In this document: positions 46,081 to 58,440 of the stretch, piece after piece
Layout: every line of letters starts with the position of its first letter
How positions within the stretch are numbered: the first letter of the stretch is position 1
DNA from: Lecanicillium sp. G3
Taxonomy: Eukaryota > Ascomycota > Sordariomycetes > Hypocreales > Cordycipitaceae
DNA: 64,000 nt
Assembly (NCBI GenBank): GCA_037575805.1
Contig: JAZHPD010000062.1
Location: 1-64,000, forward strand
Direction: 5' to 3'
Notes under the pieces: generated by a model
Told to the model about the DNA's origin: nothing
Seen by the model: only the letters and a program-made list of their open reading frames with translations
Database searches by the model: none
Program-made: the position numbers and the translations under genes

Positions 46081-46909
46081 AGGAGGAGGGTGCGTTAGGG
46101 GAAGTTTAGGAGCAGGTTGGCGGAGAAGCTGGGGTTTCCTGAGGGCTTCTGAGCCTTCCGAAGCTTCTGATGCCCTCCAACAAGGCTTGGAGCCATGCAA
46201 TTGAGCCTGAAGCCTTCGGCCCTTCTCGACAGCCCGCTGGGTCTATCGCCTCCCTCTGGTGCCTTGTGTCCCGCCTTGTCTCCCCACATAGAACCGCCAC
46301 GAAAATACGATGCTCCGTCCTTTGTTAAAAGTCCCAAGCTCGGCTTAGTGCTTCTACTGGCGCATAATGCTACACTGTATTTATCAGGCAAATGCTATTG
46401 TGCAACTCTATCCCCAATTTGCTTCCCCGGACGCGAGTTCCTCCCCGTATTCACTGACTCTCCATCACGCTATTGCCCGTTCCCCTCTCAGCCCATCAGA
46501 GCCCACCCTGACTGACAAGCACTTACACGGCCACCCCGCCCTCCCTGGCCTCACCCTGTCCGCGCGCGGCAATGCCTTGCCTTGTGATCCCCCCAAGTCG
46601 CCCTCTTTCCGCTACGCCCACACCTGCCACCGGCCCCCTGGTGCACTTGTGGCTTGCATTTTTCTCTTCCGGCTACCAATCTAGCTTCATACCTGGTCCA
46701 GTATCTGTCAACAGCGCCCACACCCCTGTTGCCTAGGTCCCCCAAGTCAGCCATGCCCGTCAAACCGCCGAAGTGTTGTTTGGGGTATCCTCACGTTCCC
46801 CATTCTGGCAGGAAGCTCCATGTGCTGGTAGCGGGAACGAAGGGCGGGAAAAAGAGACGAGGCGGGTGCTGAAGCCACGAGGCGGCGAAATGAAAAAAGT
46901 CGTCACCAG

Positions 46910-46917
46910 TATAAGAG
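46910..46917 (+). promoter_or_regulatory. TATA-like box of hexose transporter
   Basis: TATAAGAG 124 bp before the start codon, followed by a C/T-rich leader, typical of strongly expressed fungal genes. Confidence 0.5.
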
Positions 46918-47040
46918 CCCCCATCGCCGCCCTTCCCGCAACTTTGTGACTGTCTTGTCTTACTCCTTTGTCGCCTGTGTCTCACTCCTCCCATTGTTCC
47001 AACATACAATCGACTTGGTTCAATCATAATTGCTTCAACA

Positions 47041-48791
47041 ATGTCTGCCACCGAAAAGGTTGAGGCGGACGAGTTCCGTCAGGAGGACGTCACGCTCCAC
47101 GCCGCCCAGGATGTCGAGGCCATTGAGGCTCCCGTCACCTGGAAGGCCTATGTGCTCTGCGCCTTTGCCTCTTTTGGCGGCATCTTCTTCGGTTACGACT
47201 CCGGCTACATCAACGGTGTTACTGCCTCTCCTGTCTTCTACAAGGCTGTTGAGGGCCCCATGGCCACGGCTCTCAGCGACCCTCACTCGTCTCTGATTGT
47301 TTCTATTCTCTCCTGCGGTACTTTCTTTGGTGCTCTGATTGCCGGTGATGTTGCCGACTGGATTGGCCGCAAGTGGACTGTCATTCTCGGATGCGCCATC
47401 TACGCCATTGGTGTCGTTGTCCAGATGGTGACCAGTCCCTCCAACGCTCTTGGCCCCATTGTTGCCGGCCGTCTTGTCGCTGGCCTCGGTGTCGGTTTCG
47501 AGTCTGCCATTGTCATTCTTTACATGTCCGAGATTGTAAGTGCTTATGCTTGCGGCCTGAAGTCAATTTACTTGCTAACTGGTACGTACAGTGCCCCCGA
47601 AAGGTCCGTGGTGCCCTCGTCTCTGGCTACCAGTTCTGTATCACCATTGGTCTCATGCTTGCCGCCATTGTCGTCAACTACACCTCCAAGTACGAGGACA
47701 CTAGCTCCTACCGCATCCCTATCGGCATGCAGTTCCCCTGGGCTGCCATCCTGGGAGGTGGTCTCCTCTTCCTCCCCGAGTCGCCCCGATACTACATCAA
47801 GAAGGGTATGGTCCAGAAGGCTGTCGCTTCTATCTCCAGACTCCGCGGCCAGCCTGAGAGTTCCGAGTACGTCCAGAGCGAAGTCGCCGAAATTGTCGCC
47901 AACGAGGAGTACGAGCGGGCCCTCATCCCGTCCACCACCTGGTTCGGCAGCTGGGCCAACTGCTTCAAGGGCAGTCTCTGGTCTGGCAAGTCTAACCTGC
48001 GCCGCACCATCCTCGGTACCTCACTCCAGATGATGCAGCAATGGACCGGTGTCAACTTCATCTTCTACTTCTCCGCGCAGTTCCTCAAGTCTACTGGTGC
48101 CGTCAAGGATGTTTTCCTCACGTCCATGATCTTCACCATCATCAACGTTGGCTCCACCCCGCTCTCTTTCTGGACTGTTGAGCGCTTCGGACGTCGCTCT
48201 ATCCTCATCGCCGGTGCCGCCGGTATGCTCATCTGCCAGTTCCTCGTCGCTATTATTGGTGTTACCGCTGGTTTTGATAAGGTCCACCCTACTCCCACTC
48301 CCGATGACAAGGACGCGACTACCCCGAACAACTTGTCCGCGGTCAACGCCCAGATCGCTTTCATTGCCATCTTCATATTCTGGTTCGCCTCTACCTGGGG
48401 TCCCGGCGCTTGGGTCGTCATTGGTGAAATTTTCCCTCTGCCTATTCGATCGCGCGGTGTTGGTCTGTCCACCGCCTCCAACTGGCTGTGGAACACCATC
48501 ATTGCTGTTATCACCCCCTACATGGTCGGCAAGGACAAGGGCAACCTGAAGTCCAAGGTCTTCTTCATCTGGGGTGCCCTCTGCTCTTGCGCCCTGGTGT
48601 ACACTTACTTCCTTGTTCCCGAGACCAAGGGTCTCTCCTTGGAGCAGGTCGACAAGATGATGGAGGAGTCTACTCCTCGTACTTCGGCCAAGTGGAAGCC
48701 CACAACTACTTTCGCCGCCGCCCAGAGCACTGGCGGTCACCTTGACAAGCACGTTATCGAGGACATTGAGCGCCGCGGCTCCGCTGTCTAA
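47041..48791 (+). CDS. Hexose transporter, sugar porter MFS
   Basis: Plasma-membrane glucose/hexose carrier resembling the fungal high-affinity glucose transporters. Two exons, 47041-47535 and 47592-48791, join in phase 0 through a consensus intron (GTAAGT, GCTAAC, ACAG) to give 564 residues. Signatures are GGIFFGYDSGYINGV in helix 1, DWIGRKWTV, YMSEICPRKVRG across the intron, PESPRYYIKKG, QQWTGVNFIFYF in helix 7, VERFGRRS, GPGAWVVIGEIFPLPIRSRG and VPETKGLSLEQV. Third codon positions are strongly biased to C and T with few A, unlike the neighbours, which suggests high expression. It is distinct from the more divergent sugar porter at 11-13 kb. Confidence 0.95.
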
Positions 48792-49416
48792 ATATGCATA
48801 CAATAGTTTCCTGTTTTATTTACAAGGTTGAATGAACACATACCCAGTAAAGTGTTGACGGACGTTACATATTAGGAAGGATAATTGGTTAAGCGGATTT
48901 TAATATTTTTTCTTCGATTCTCTTATTTTATCTCTTCGAGCCATGACAAAAAGTGACGCAGCCCTTGCCGCGAGCGAACGGGTTTCATAGGCCCTCACGG
49001 CCGCGCCTCCGATTTGCGGATGTGATGAAGATGCCAGGTAGATTCTATTTGTGCACAGTAGTATAAAATTTGGGGCGCGTGGAGCCAAAGCATCTCGCGA
49101 CAAAGTCACGGGTCTTCGTTTGAACACGCTGAATAAGTCAAGAGTTTCGAAAAGCGACGTATGGTTTTGCCCTGCATGATATCCCCAAGCCAATGTACCC
49201 AATGCAAGGTCAATCGGCAAAATTAAATCTCTTCAAAAAAAATCTAGAGTAGTTTGCTGTCATCATAACTCGTGGTTTCACGGTGGTAACTCGCCCGCCC
49301 CTCCTGACCAACTAACTACCGCCATACTAGAACTGCTGTTGCCCCTCTTGGGCGGAAAAATCCCATAAGCGGTGACGGCAAAGCCGGTTGCGAGTCCTCT
49401 TCATTCGGAAGCTGCC
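48792..49416. other. Intergenic region
   Basis: About 620 bp between two plus-strand genes; holds the hexose transporter terminator and the ARA2 promoter. No gene recognised. Confidence 0.6.
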
Positions 49417-50583
49417 ATGACTGTCTCGCGCACACCCCCGCGGCCCTTGTCGGAGGTCCTGCCGCCGCTGATCCTGGGCACCGCAACTTTCAACCACCAG
49501 TACCACCCCGACCCCTCGCAGATGCCGTATGTCGAAATCGTTAGGCTAGCACTTGAACACAACATTGCGGCTTTCGACACGTCACCCTACTATGGACCTT
49601 CCGAGATCCTGCTTGGCGACGCTCTCCGGCGCGTAGAGCCTGCTCCAGCGCGCGACTCATATTTTCTTATCACCAAGGCCGGACGGATCGCGAGCGACGA
49701 GTTCGACTATTCACCGGCGTGGGTGCGATACAGTATATTCCGCAGTCTGCAGCGACTCGGTACGGACCACCTCGATCTTGTATATATGCATGATGTGGAG
49801 TTTGTATCCGCTGAGGAAGTTCTCGGTGCAATTGTTGAACTGCGTCGCTTGCGCGACGAGGGCCTGATTCGCTACGTGGGGATCAGTGGCTATCCGGTGG
49901 ACGTCCTGGCATCCCTTTCGGAGATGATATTAGGAGAGACAGGCGAACCCTTGGACGCCGTGCTTTCGTATGGAAATTTCTGCCTCCAGAACACCAGGCT
50001 GGGAGACCGCGAGCTGTTGGAGCGCTTTTCCTCCGCCAAGGTCGACTGCTTGCTCAACGCGAGCATGCTGAACATGGGACTCCTTACATCTGAAGGCGTT
50101 AATAGTCTACCAATGTCGGTTTGGCACCCAGCGCCACAAGAGCTCCGCCAAGCTTGCCACGAACTGTCGCAGATAGCTGCGGACGATGGTCGACACCTGG
50201 AGGAGGTTGCCATCAGGTGGGCGCTGCGAAACTGGATGCTTCAAGGATCCAAATTTGGTACCAAAGCATTTAGTCGCAGCTCCAAATCCGACCTACCGAT
50301 GCGCATTGGCGCGAGCGTCATGGGCGTCTCTGCAGTGGAACAGCTCGAGGAGACGTGGAAACTCTGGCAGAGCGTCGCTGACGAGCAGGGAGAAGATACG
50401 ACCTCTGCCCTGGTTGAAAAGCAGATGTGGCCAAAACTAGGAAAGTGGAAAGATTACTCATGGGAAAGCGGCGGACCAAGCTTTACAAACACACGCAAAA
50501 TTATGGGTGTATTCCCGAATGATGACATTGCCAAGCAGTGTGCTACTTTGGAAAAACAGGCACCGGATGCTGCCAAGATTTAA
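49417..50583 (+). CDS. ara2: D-arabinose 1-dehydrogenase (NAD+), aldo-keto reductase
   Basis: Oxidises D-arabinose to D-arabinono-1,4-lactone, the step before the final oxidase in making D-erythroascorbate, the fungal ascorbate analogue. Single exon, 388 residues from the ATG of MTVSRTPPRPL. The frame is open further upstream but without ATG. The AKR fold is clear: LILGTATFNHQY at the start, the active-site DTSPYYGPSE with Asp and Tyr, LITKAGR with the catalytic Lys, and DLVYMHDVEFV, with His as the fourth residue of the tetrad. The NAD-binding end contains SVMGVSAVEQLEE. The combination of motifs and length matches yeast Ara2. It converges on the Zn2Cys6 factor. Confidence 0.92.
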   Translation: MTVSRTPPRPLSEVLPPLILGTATFNHQYHPDPSQMPYVEIVRLALEHNIAAFDTSPYYGPSEILLGDALRRVEPAPARDSYFLITKAGRIASDEFDYSPAWVRYSIFRSLQRLGTDHLDLVYMHDVEFVSAEEVLGAIVELRRLRDEGLIRYVGISGYPVDVLASLSEMILGETGEPLDAVLSYGNFCLQNTRLGDRELLERFSSAKVDCLLNASMLNMGLLTSEGVNSLPMSVWHPAPQELRQACHELSQIAADDGRHLEEVAIRWALRNWMLQGSKFGTKAFSRSSKSDLPMRIGASVMGVSAVEQLEETWKLWQSVADEQGEDTTSALVEKQMWPKLGKWKDYSWESGGPSFTNTRKIMGVFPNDDIAKQCATLEKQAPDAAKI

Positions 50584-50816
50584 ACGAAGCGGAATGGCAA
50601 ATAATGCAATAAATGTACATACCTATACATATAAAAGCCACATAGCAAACCGCATGATGTTTGAATATCCCTGCGGCCAAACCACCGAGCTTGCCAGCGC
50701 ATACCACATAACAGCGATGACCTTTACTGGGTTTCGCACTTGCGATCGTCTTCAATTCACGAAATCGCTTTATAGACCGCCTTCAGTGACGTAGTGCAGG
50801 ATGTGCGGATTCGATA

Positions 50817-52545
50817 TCATAATGCAAATACATACGGCCTGTCAAACATGTCGTCCCAGCTTGAGTACTCTGTTGCTTCAGCGGGCGTGGCCGAGCGCCA
50901 CAGTCGTGTGAGGAAGTCTCGAGCCACTAGAGCTGCTGCCGAGCCCAACGAGCGACTGATATGCATCAGCTCGTCCATGACAAAGGTACGTGCACCGTCT
51001 TCATCGTCCTCACTCACGAGCCCCGCCATGGCAACTGGCCAGAATACCAACTTGCGCATATGAGGAACAGTGTCCGAGGCTATTTCCTTTAGGTTCCCAA
51101 GTAGGGACCGGCGACAAGATTCCTTCAAAAGTAGAACCTCCGAGACACGGTGGTATGCGCCGGGAGCACTGTGCCTCGAGATTTCGCCAATGTCCGTCAG
51201 CGATAAAATGCAGTACAACGCAATAGCAGCTTGATATGCATTGCCCACTAGGCCCCAGTTCCAAGGTTCAGGACGATCTTGCGAAGCCTTGAAGCCATTG
51301 CTACCTTCCATTCTCTGTGCTTGAGATATGCTTTCCACCCAGTCGTCTACCGAAAAGGCTCTTATCTGATCCAGGATTCCCAGCATGGCGATGAAGGCCT
51401 CGGCAGCGGTAAAGCGCTCAGCAGCATGCAGCGCCCGCTGGCGATTGACGCAAACGATGAGTCGAATGAGCTCATGGTCGCATGGTATTGAAGTTAGCAG
51501 CCCTATTCCGTAAACCGACTTGAGCAGGTCGGAGATTTCCATCTGGCGGTTCATTTTTTCTAGTGTTAAATTTGGCGTAGTTGTTGCACCCATTATATCA
51601 GTTCTAGTACAGGTGTCAGTTTAAGGCTGTTAGTACTGCTGTATCTCATACAACTTACAACAGGAAGTATCGAAACAGGTGCACCATATACGGTTTCGAT
51701 ATCACTGCCTGGCGCATGCCCCCGTGTAATTGTATGAGTGCATGGGCGCCATGGGCATGGTGGCTCCAAGTTGGTGCGATGGACTGCTGAATCTACCACT
51801 TTCGTTAGCAACGGCCATCTGAGTCTTGGAAATAACCGCATACTTCGGATAGGAGAAAAATGATTATAGCCGCGAGAGTTTGATCCGAATACTGCGTAAC
51901 CGGTGTCGCAATCATCTCGGACAGAAGTCTAATGGCATTGCCACGGTGCGACTGGAGTCGGCGGGCGAGGGCGACTGCATCCTTGGACTGCATGTCATAA
52001 CCGAATTGCAGAAGGCGATGCCCAACAGTGGTGCATTTCATGGTCTCGATTGAAACCGGTGGCATATATGGAATTGCCGTCAAGGGTACGAAATAGAGGC
52101 TGCTCGCCCCAGCATTTCCGAATGCCTCTAAATCTGGGCATACGACCTCGTTGTCTGTGACGCAAGACAAAAACGTGTGAGTAGACATATACCGAAAGCC
52201 AAGGCCGAGAGTCATCCGCCCTGTTAGAAGGCCGGAGTGGCGCATTGAAAACAAGACAGTACAAGAGCGCTTACAGTAAATTGCCGCCTCTACAGCCTGG
52301 GTGCCTGGGGCTGGAAGACTGGGAGGGACTGCCACAATGTCTGCCGCAGCGACCGCCTCATCCTTCGAACGCTTGCCCTTGGACCTAGTCTGGCCCGGGT
52401 GTAGCCACTTGAGCGGCTTCTGATCATAGCCTGGGCATTTTACGCCTCGTCCATCACATTTACGGCATGACGGCCGCGTAAAGTCGCACACGCGGCGTTT
52501 CTTGAAGCACTCCCAGCACGGCTTTAATGAGGGCTCGTCCGCCAT
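50817..52545 (-). CDS. Zn2Cys6 transcription factor
   Basis: Predicted nuclear regulator, targets unknown. Exons 52545-51844, 51783-51659 and 51603-50817 give 537 residues in frame. The binuclear zinc cluster is right at the N-terminus, with C10, C13, C20, C27, C30 and C37 in CWECFKKRRVCDFTRPSCRKC plus GRGVKC. The rest fits the second fungal-specific factor domain, including FLLSESIAPTWSHHAHGAHA, LIQLHGG and RQMEISDLLKSVYGIGLL. Exon 1 contains a possible 54-nt intron (donor GTAAGC, acceptor CTAACAG, about 52223-52276) whose removal keeps the frame. An upstream in-frame ATG at 52752 is less likely. It faces ARA2; a regulatory link is only a guess. Confidence 0.85.
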
Positions 52546-53976
52546 TTTGTGCTCTGAAGATGGAGCTGCGGGCACAGTCGACCCGTGTGTGCCGACAGAG
52601 ACGCAGAATGACTTTGTCAATTGATACAACTGTCTCCTAATAATGAAATCGGTGCGCTTGGTGCAGAAGAATCCTGTTTGACGAGAGTAAAGCTTCGAAT
52701 GAGGCACGGCTTGCGGAAAATTAGACGACCGCTGCGTTGACCGAGCCGGCATTGACCTTATCAAGAGAATTAGTTAGGCTGTAGCCGACTTGGAAGTAGC
52801 CTGTTGGACGTCCGAGTTGAAACAGTGGCCTGCGGGTTGGCTGATGTGGCGGTGCTTGGCCAAGAGCCTCAGCCACATCGGCTGCGCGAGCACTGGCGCG
52901 CCCCAGGCAATGGGTAACGATGGATGCATTCCTGATTGAAGCAAAAATTGCATCTCAAGTCAAGCATCGCGTGACTTGTTGGTCTCAGTAGCAATCGTCA
53001 TTCCGAGTTTCCAATACGGAACGAACCTACAGAGCTAACTACCGCCACCCTAGTTACCAGTGCTAAATTAGCAAAGTTTTCGTGCGCAGACCGTCAAATG
53101 CTGGCCCCAATCCAGTTAGCGCTCTGAAAATTACCTCTGACCCTGTTTCGCCCACTGTTAAATAAGTCTTCGGTTCCCATCGATCCCGTCACCAAGAGTG
53201 ATGATACGTTTTTAGATCTATGCTAGTACCAAGCTGAGAAAAAGTAGCTCTTCATTAGTCCGGACTCAAGGTCCAGTTGTTCCGAGATGGCGATTAAGAT
53301 TTGTCAGTTGGGCTGAGCTATAAAGTGATGCCTGGAGCCAGTTAGAGATTTTCCGGTCCATGCTGACGCGGTAAAGCTTATAAATAAGAATGTTCTGGGT
53401 ATATTTGATGACCCGAATTTCGATTTCACAGACCTTGCCACGAGCCTGATTATTGCCGAAATGACCTCGACTTTGGGGCTGTGCCAAGTATCCCGATGTT
53501 TGTCTACAAGGCGATGAAGAATGAAGTAAGCCCTGTGGCTGAGACCGATGCCACTGGTGGTATTGTTCTGCGGGAACTAGCGTTCAGTATGAACGAAACA
53601 AAATTTCGCAGCATACTGGTGTGGCAGTCTTGGCGTCCCTAAAGCTAATGCATGGTCGAAGGGTGCTTTTGACGGTACGTACTCTTCAGGGGTGCTCGAC
53701 AAAGACAATTTCGTCAATTCTGGATCTCGACACTTGCTGAGTTTGCCTAAAAGCGTTTTTGATTTGCTATTCGATATTTGGAAATGCTATTGGTCTGGCG
53801 GCCGGTTAGATCAACGCAGTTAAACTAGTCGTCTGTGCACTGCGTGAAATTACTGACAGGAGAAGAATTGGGGCGCAAAAAATCATGGTCAAATATTAAT
53901 GAGCCTCTATCAAATCTATATCCTACATATACTAAAGATTAACATGGAACCGGCGTCCGACCGAACTAAGAAGTGA
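52546..53976. other. Intergenic region
   Basis: About 1.4 kb, partly AT-rich, between two minus-strand genes. Small frames show no recognisable features. It could hold old coding remains, but I cannot support that. Confidence 0.55.
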
Positions 53977-55959
53977 TTAAACAGCACAAAAGAACGGGAT
54001 ATAGTTGGGGTCTAGGGTCCGGTACACAAAAGGCATACCTTCGCTCAGGCCGTGACTATCAAATTTGCGGGCCTGAATCTTGTCGCCCAGCTTCTGAAGC
54101 GTCTTCAAGAAATGAGTAGCGGCTTCGTTGGCAGGCTTGTTGAGCTTCTTCATCATCTCGTCCTGCGAAAACGCCTTCTCGAGAGTGCGGCCGTCGCTGC
54201 CATAGAAAGGTCGGTTGAAGGAGGCCATGAAGCTAATGTAATGCAGAGCCGTGGGCACATCAGGCAGGTACGGGAGCAAGTCCTTCACGCCCTTGGAAGC
54301 GGGAGGGGCGGTGTAGAGGGCCGGGATGTGGAAGGGCAAGGTGCCGCTTGCAATGGGGGCACCTCCGTTGGTAGAGTGATGTCCAACGGCGAGAAGGAAG
54401 CCAAAGTGCGTCAATACATCAACGAGTATCTGCTTCGAAAGCGCCGCTTTGGAGGGGAAGTCCTGCGCCTTGGCGTGCTCGCTAGCCTCAACAAACCAAT
54501 TGTGGACTTCGTAGTCTCCAGCCAGATCTAGCTCAGTCTTGTAGTAAGAGTCAACGAAGCTCTTGAAAAATCCTCTGTATGCATCCCGTATTTCTTTGGC
54601 ATCGTTCCAGAAAGGGAAGGACTTGAAAATGGATTCACCCTTGTCGTTGAGTAGACCGCGCGATTTGAGGTCAGTCTCAATGTAGCCTGCCTGGAACTTG
54701 CCAGCCATCGGCCATTGATCCGTGACAAATTTTCGGCAGCTATGAAATGTTAGAACGCTGTCAGCTACATATATTCCCTGCTTACATACCTGAACTGATC
54801 GTATACCATGAGCTGATCCCAGTGGCCGCCAGGGTTGAAGCAAAGCTCCTCTCCAACACTGAGTATGAACATTAGTATGTGCACTAGCTTGATAGGCCAG
54901 AAATACTTACATGCGGGAAGAATACCCCTGGAGCATGAGACGTTCGAGAATCACCATGATTGGGTGGTTGTCACTGAGAGTGTGCAGAGCAGCTTGGTGG
55001 ACCGATTCAGAAATGTCATGTGAAATGACCAAATGAAGCATCTGGGCGTGGAACATGTCGTTAGCGTTGAACATCATTTTTGCCAACAGCCAGTCCTGGT
55101 CAGAGTCCAGAGGGGTATACGTTAGATCACTGCCGCTGTTGGTCTTGATCGCCAAGGGAAGGAAGTCCTTGCTTTTCGGGTCGATGTAAAAATAGGCTGT
55201 GCAGGCAACTGGGTAGCGCTTGACCACAGACGGGAGAGAGTATTCAGCCTGATACGAGTCTGTGAGATTTGTTGGTTAGTGACTGTCATTTGGAAGAGAT
55301 TATTTTGGCATACGGTCAACAATGAAAAGATTCTTCGAGGCATGCAGGGACTCGAGCGTGACACCATGGCCAACCAGCTTCTTCACGATATTGGCATCAA
55401 CAGCGAAGGGCAGTTTCTCATGAGGTTTGACGAGGCGGACAGCGTAAGGATGCTCGCTTAGCCTCTCCATGGAAAAAAGCAGATCCTGTGTGGCGTTGGC
55501 AATAATGCCGGGAGCGGGACCGCGAGGGTTGGCCTGCTTGAGCTGCCCATCGTAAAGAACTTTGCCGTAGTCATCCCAGGTTTTTAGGCCACCATTCTAG
55601 AACATTAGCTTTGGTAGCTGAACAACTGTTGGTGAAATACGTACGGCTTGTACAGCCTGTTGAATTTGCTGTATATCGGCGGCAATGCGCTTATCAATCT
55701 CCTTACGGTCAACGGACCAAAGTGCATAGTCGGCCTTAGAGCGGGCGTTGCCCAGAGTACCATTGGGAAACGGCGCCGCGTCACCAATTAGAGAAGGGCC
55801 ATAGACAAATCCTGAATTGCGCTCAGAGACGCCGTAGGCACGTTCGCGTGGGTTTCCGTCGCGTTGGGGAATACACACTGCAGCGTCACGCTGCTGAGGA
55901 GCAGCAGTAATACTGCCGAGCAGGGCGCATAGAAGCGCGCAAGTCGATTGTGTACGCAT
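53977..55959 (-). CDS. Secreted lipoxygenase, manganese-type
   Basis: Adds oxygen to polyunsaturated fatty acids such as linoleate to give hydroperoxides. Five exons, 55959-55645, 55596-55314, 55259-54911, 54858-54790 and 54739-53977, give 592 residues. A signal peptide (MRTQSTCALLCALLGSITAA) indicates secretion, as in fungal Mn-lipoxygenases. Metal ligands appear as H270 and H275 (HAQMLH), H459 and N463 (HHSTN), and the C-terminal Val592. Surrounding family blocks include VHQAALHTLSDNHPI, LERLMLQGYSSRIVGEEL across intron 3, FNPGGHWD and FVTDQWP. Mn rather than Fe is inferred from the family and the secretion signal. The P450 and an AflR-like regulator lie to the right, but 2.4 kb gaps separate them. 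Confidence 0.93.
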
Positions 55960-58440
55960 TGTATGTCGTAAAGTGTGACTGAATGGTATGGCAGTATACT
56001 ATTTTTTTCCAAAGTACGAAATTATTTCAGCGACCGGGAAACCAGCTCCTTTTAAAAACTCTCGTCATCTTGCCGCGAACAGTAAACGAAGGCCTGCTCT
56101 CGAGCAAACATCCGTATTGCTTCGGGCAACAGGCATTTTACCGGAAAGCCCGAGGGAGAGCTGGAGAGTCGGGCCGCACTGTGACGGTATTGCTAGCCCA
56201 GTACGGGTCATGAAGATGTCGTACTAAGCCCATTCGCAAGCAAGTGCTTACTTGGGAGACTGAGATGGGTGATGAAAAGGCCCTGATGCAAGTCCACTGA
56301 AGGCTTACCCCTGGCCAGAGCGTTCGCGGAGACGAGATTTCTTTTCGCCTTTCAAAAACGCCACCAATGTACGGACGTGGACAGTGCGGTCGGTTGCATT
56401 GATATGAAGGGAAAACTATTCAAGCAGCTTTAACGGCTTTCCATCAGCGCGCGATGGCGGCATTCTGTTAAGTTATCGGTTCGTGTAGAATATTTGCGGA
56501 CTGATCAATTTCCGCGAAGCGGTAGCGGCAAATAGTGTGCCGGCCATTAGATCGTCTCAGAAGGTGGCAGACGGTCAATCCAAGGTAATTACCATCTCAC
56601 GGGGCGCACCATCAACGTCCCGTGGCCGTCCGTTATGGCTCCGCTCCCAGTATTGTAGCTGTTCGCCATTGGCGGCGTCTTCGTCTCAAGACTACGCATA
56701 AAACTCTACTGTATCTCAATTTACAGCGACGTTCCCAACTGTAGATTTCCGTGCACAGTGCGCTCTGCATGGAACTTGGTGATCGAGACAAGGTGCGACG
56801 CCGGACTTTTGAAGAAGAACTCGGCATTGCATCCTAGCTTTTTTTCGTTCGCTTATTTTCTACACCCATGTAGACTTTGGTTTAATAATGTTCTGCCTCT
56901 CGATGCTAAGTGAAGACTCCATGGCTCCAAGCTCTGTGGAGTATCTCGCCGCAATCGAGAAGCGTATCGTAGCCACCGATCATCTTACAGTCTTACAGCG
57001 CCACGCCACAGCCGAAACCAAACTACCCGGACCCCCCCAAAAAAGGATTTTTATCATTACTATCACTAAGCACCGCTTCCTAACTTGGGAGTAAATGCCG
57101 TGAGATTGAGTGCGGTTAGGTGCTGACATAATACAACGAACCGAAATGGCAGGGGACGGGCTGATAGGTCATAGCTTAGGAGGCTCACTGTGCTCTAACC
57201 ATCTGGTATAAAGTAGGCGGAGGCCCTCCTGGCTCACTAAATAATCCGGAGGGCCTGATCTAATCAAAGCATCGGCTACCCGCAAGGCCCGCGGCCAGCG
57301 CTGGTGCGCTGCTGTGCTAACTCGGCCCCCGTCATTGCTCCAGCCATCATACCAGTAGGGTGGTCAATTGCTGGCCTTGATGCAATCCTGGCTTGGATGG
57401 CCGATTCCTCCCCGCTAGGCAAAAACTCCCATGCTGAGCAATGGCTTCCCGGGCCCGTGACATGCGCCTGGTGACTATCACTGGCGGTACATCAAACATC
57501 CTGGATGTTTTCGAAGCTCGCATCTTGTCAATGATTGTCGCGACAGGCGCGGACATCCAAGATCCTCTCTTGGCAACGGTGAAATCGCCGTCATCCGTAC
57601 CGATGCGATACTGTCTTCCGGCGGGCACAGGACGTTGCGTTGACTAGCGTTGGATGAATTATTCGTCCGAAGCCCTGTCTAAGGGGTTTTCATCCACATG
57701 CATAATCTCGAGCGTCAGTTATTACGGTCGGCATGACTATACATACCGTAGCTTCGTTTCAAATCCTTCTGAATACCCAAAAATTTAGGGACAAGCAAAA
57801 CCAAGCAGATCATGGAGGGCAATTGTGTAGCTTCTCCATACTGGGAGCGCAATCACATGCAAAAGAAGCGCCAGCATGCGCCAGGTTGACAGGATTTAAC
57901 ACCTAACCCGCCCCATCAAATGAGGAACCGGTAGTGTGGTCCAGCTGCAGGTATCCCAAGTGGTCACAGCAAATCACAGCGGACTATTACTACATTATGA
58001 CGCTGTGCAGTTAGTCAATGCTTTGCTTGTGTTAGGCCAGAGAAGAACGCGCGGAGCCACCCCACAGTTCGTTCGGCCAATGCTTTCATGGCCCGACAGG
58101 TCCTGTTATGTAAGGCGTGGGTAAGGTTGGGGGCGCTCTGAAGGCGGCACGGACTGTGGAGTGGCCTGTTGTTGGAATGACTAGAAACGGAGCAAAGTGA
58201 CGCCCAACACGTCCGCTTCCTGCTTCCCCGCGCCATCGGCTCTCGACTTTCTCCACAGAAACGTTGTTACCGTTGTGCCGCCGAGGCACTCGATGTGTCT
58301 TTTTTTTTAAAAAACAAAAAGCAAACCTCTGTCCATAATCCCCAATCTTGGAACTGTCAACACTATCGGCCATGTTCAATTTCTAATCATCCTTTACAAA
58401 CGAACCGTTTCAAGTCAACCGCAATAGTCAGTTGTTCAAC
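55960..58440. other. Gene-free interval
   Basis: About 2.5 kb between the lipoxygenase and the P450, which are divergent. No supported gene. Both strands are open around 57441-57628, but the products match nothing I know. A short inverted G/C repeat lies around 57214-57260. Confidence 0.55.

Larger units (their letters stand above)
42510..47040. other. 4.5-kb gene-free interval
   Basis: No supported gene. It contains a 19-bp tandem triplication at 43299-43354, an A-rich stretch at 43898-43935, a copy of the ACGGAGTAC motif at 44543, a cluster of three CTGGGG-type sites at 46040-46080, and a C/T-rich final kilobase with a TATA-like box at 46910. Many small frames exist on both strands but none shows family motifs. 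It is probably a long regulatory region for the hexose transporter, or old degraded sequence. Confidence 0.6.

Noticed and set aside
48021..48803. 260-codon minus-strand frame
   Set aside because: Antisense shadow of the hexose transporter, explained by its biased third positions.
52155..52192. Possible 38-nt intron (GTATAT to CACAG) in the Zn2Cys6 exon 1
   Set aside because: Too short and its removal would break the frame into the downstream coding block.
57347..57647. Open frames on both strands in the lipoxygenase-P450 gap
   Set aside because: The products look moderately protein-like, but I recognise no family and no splice partner.
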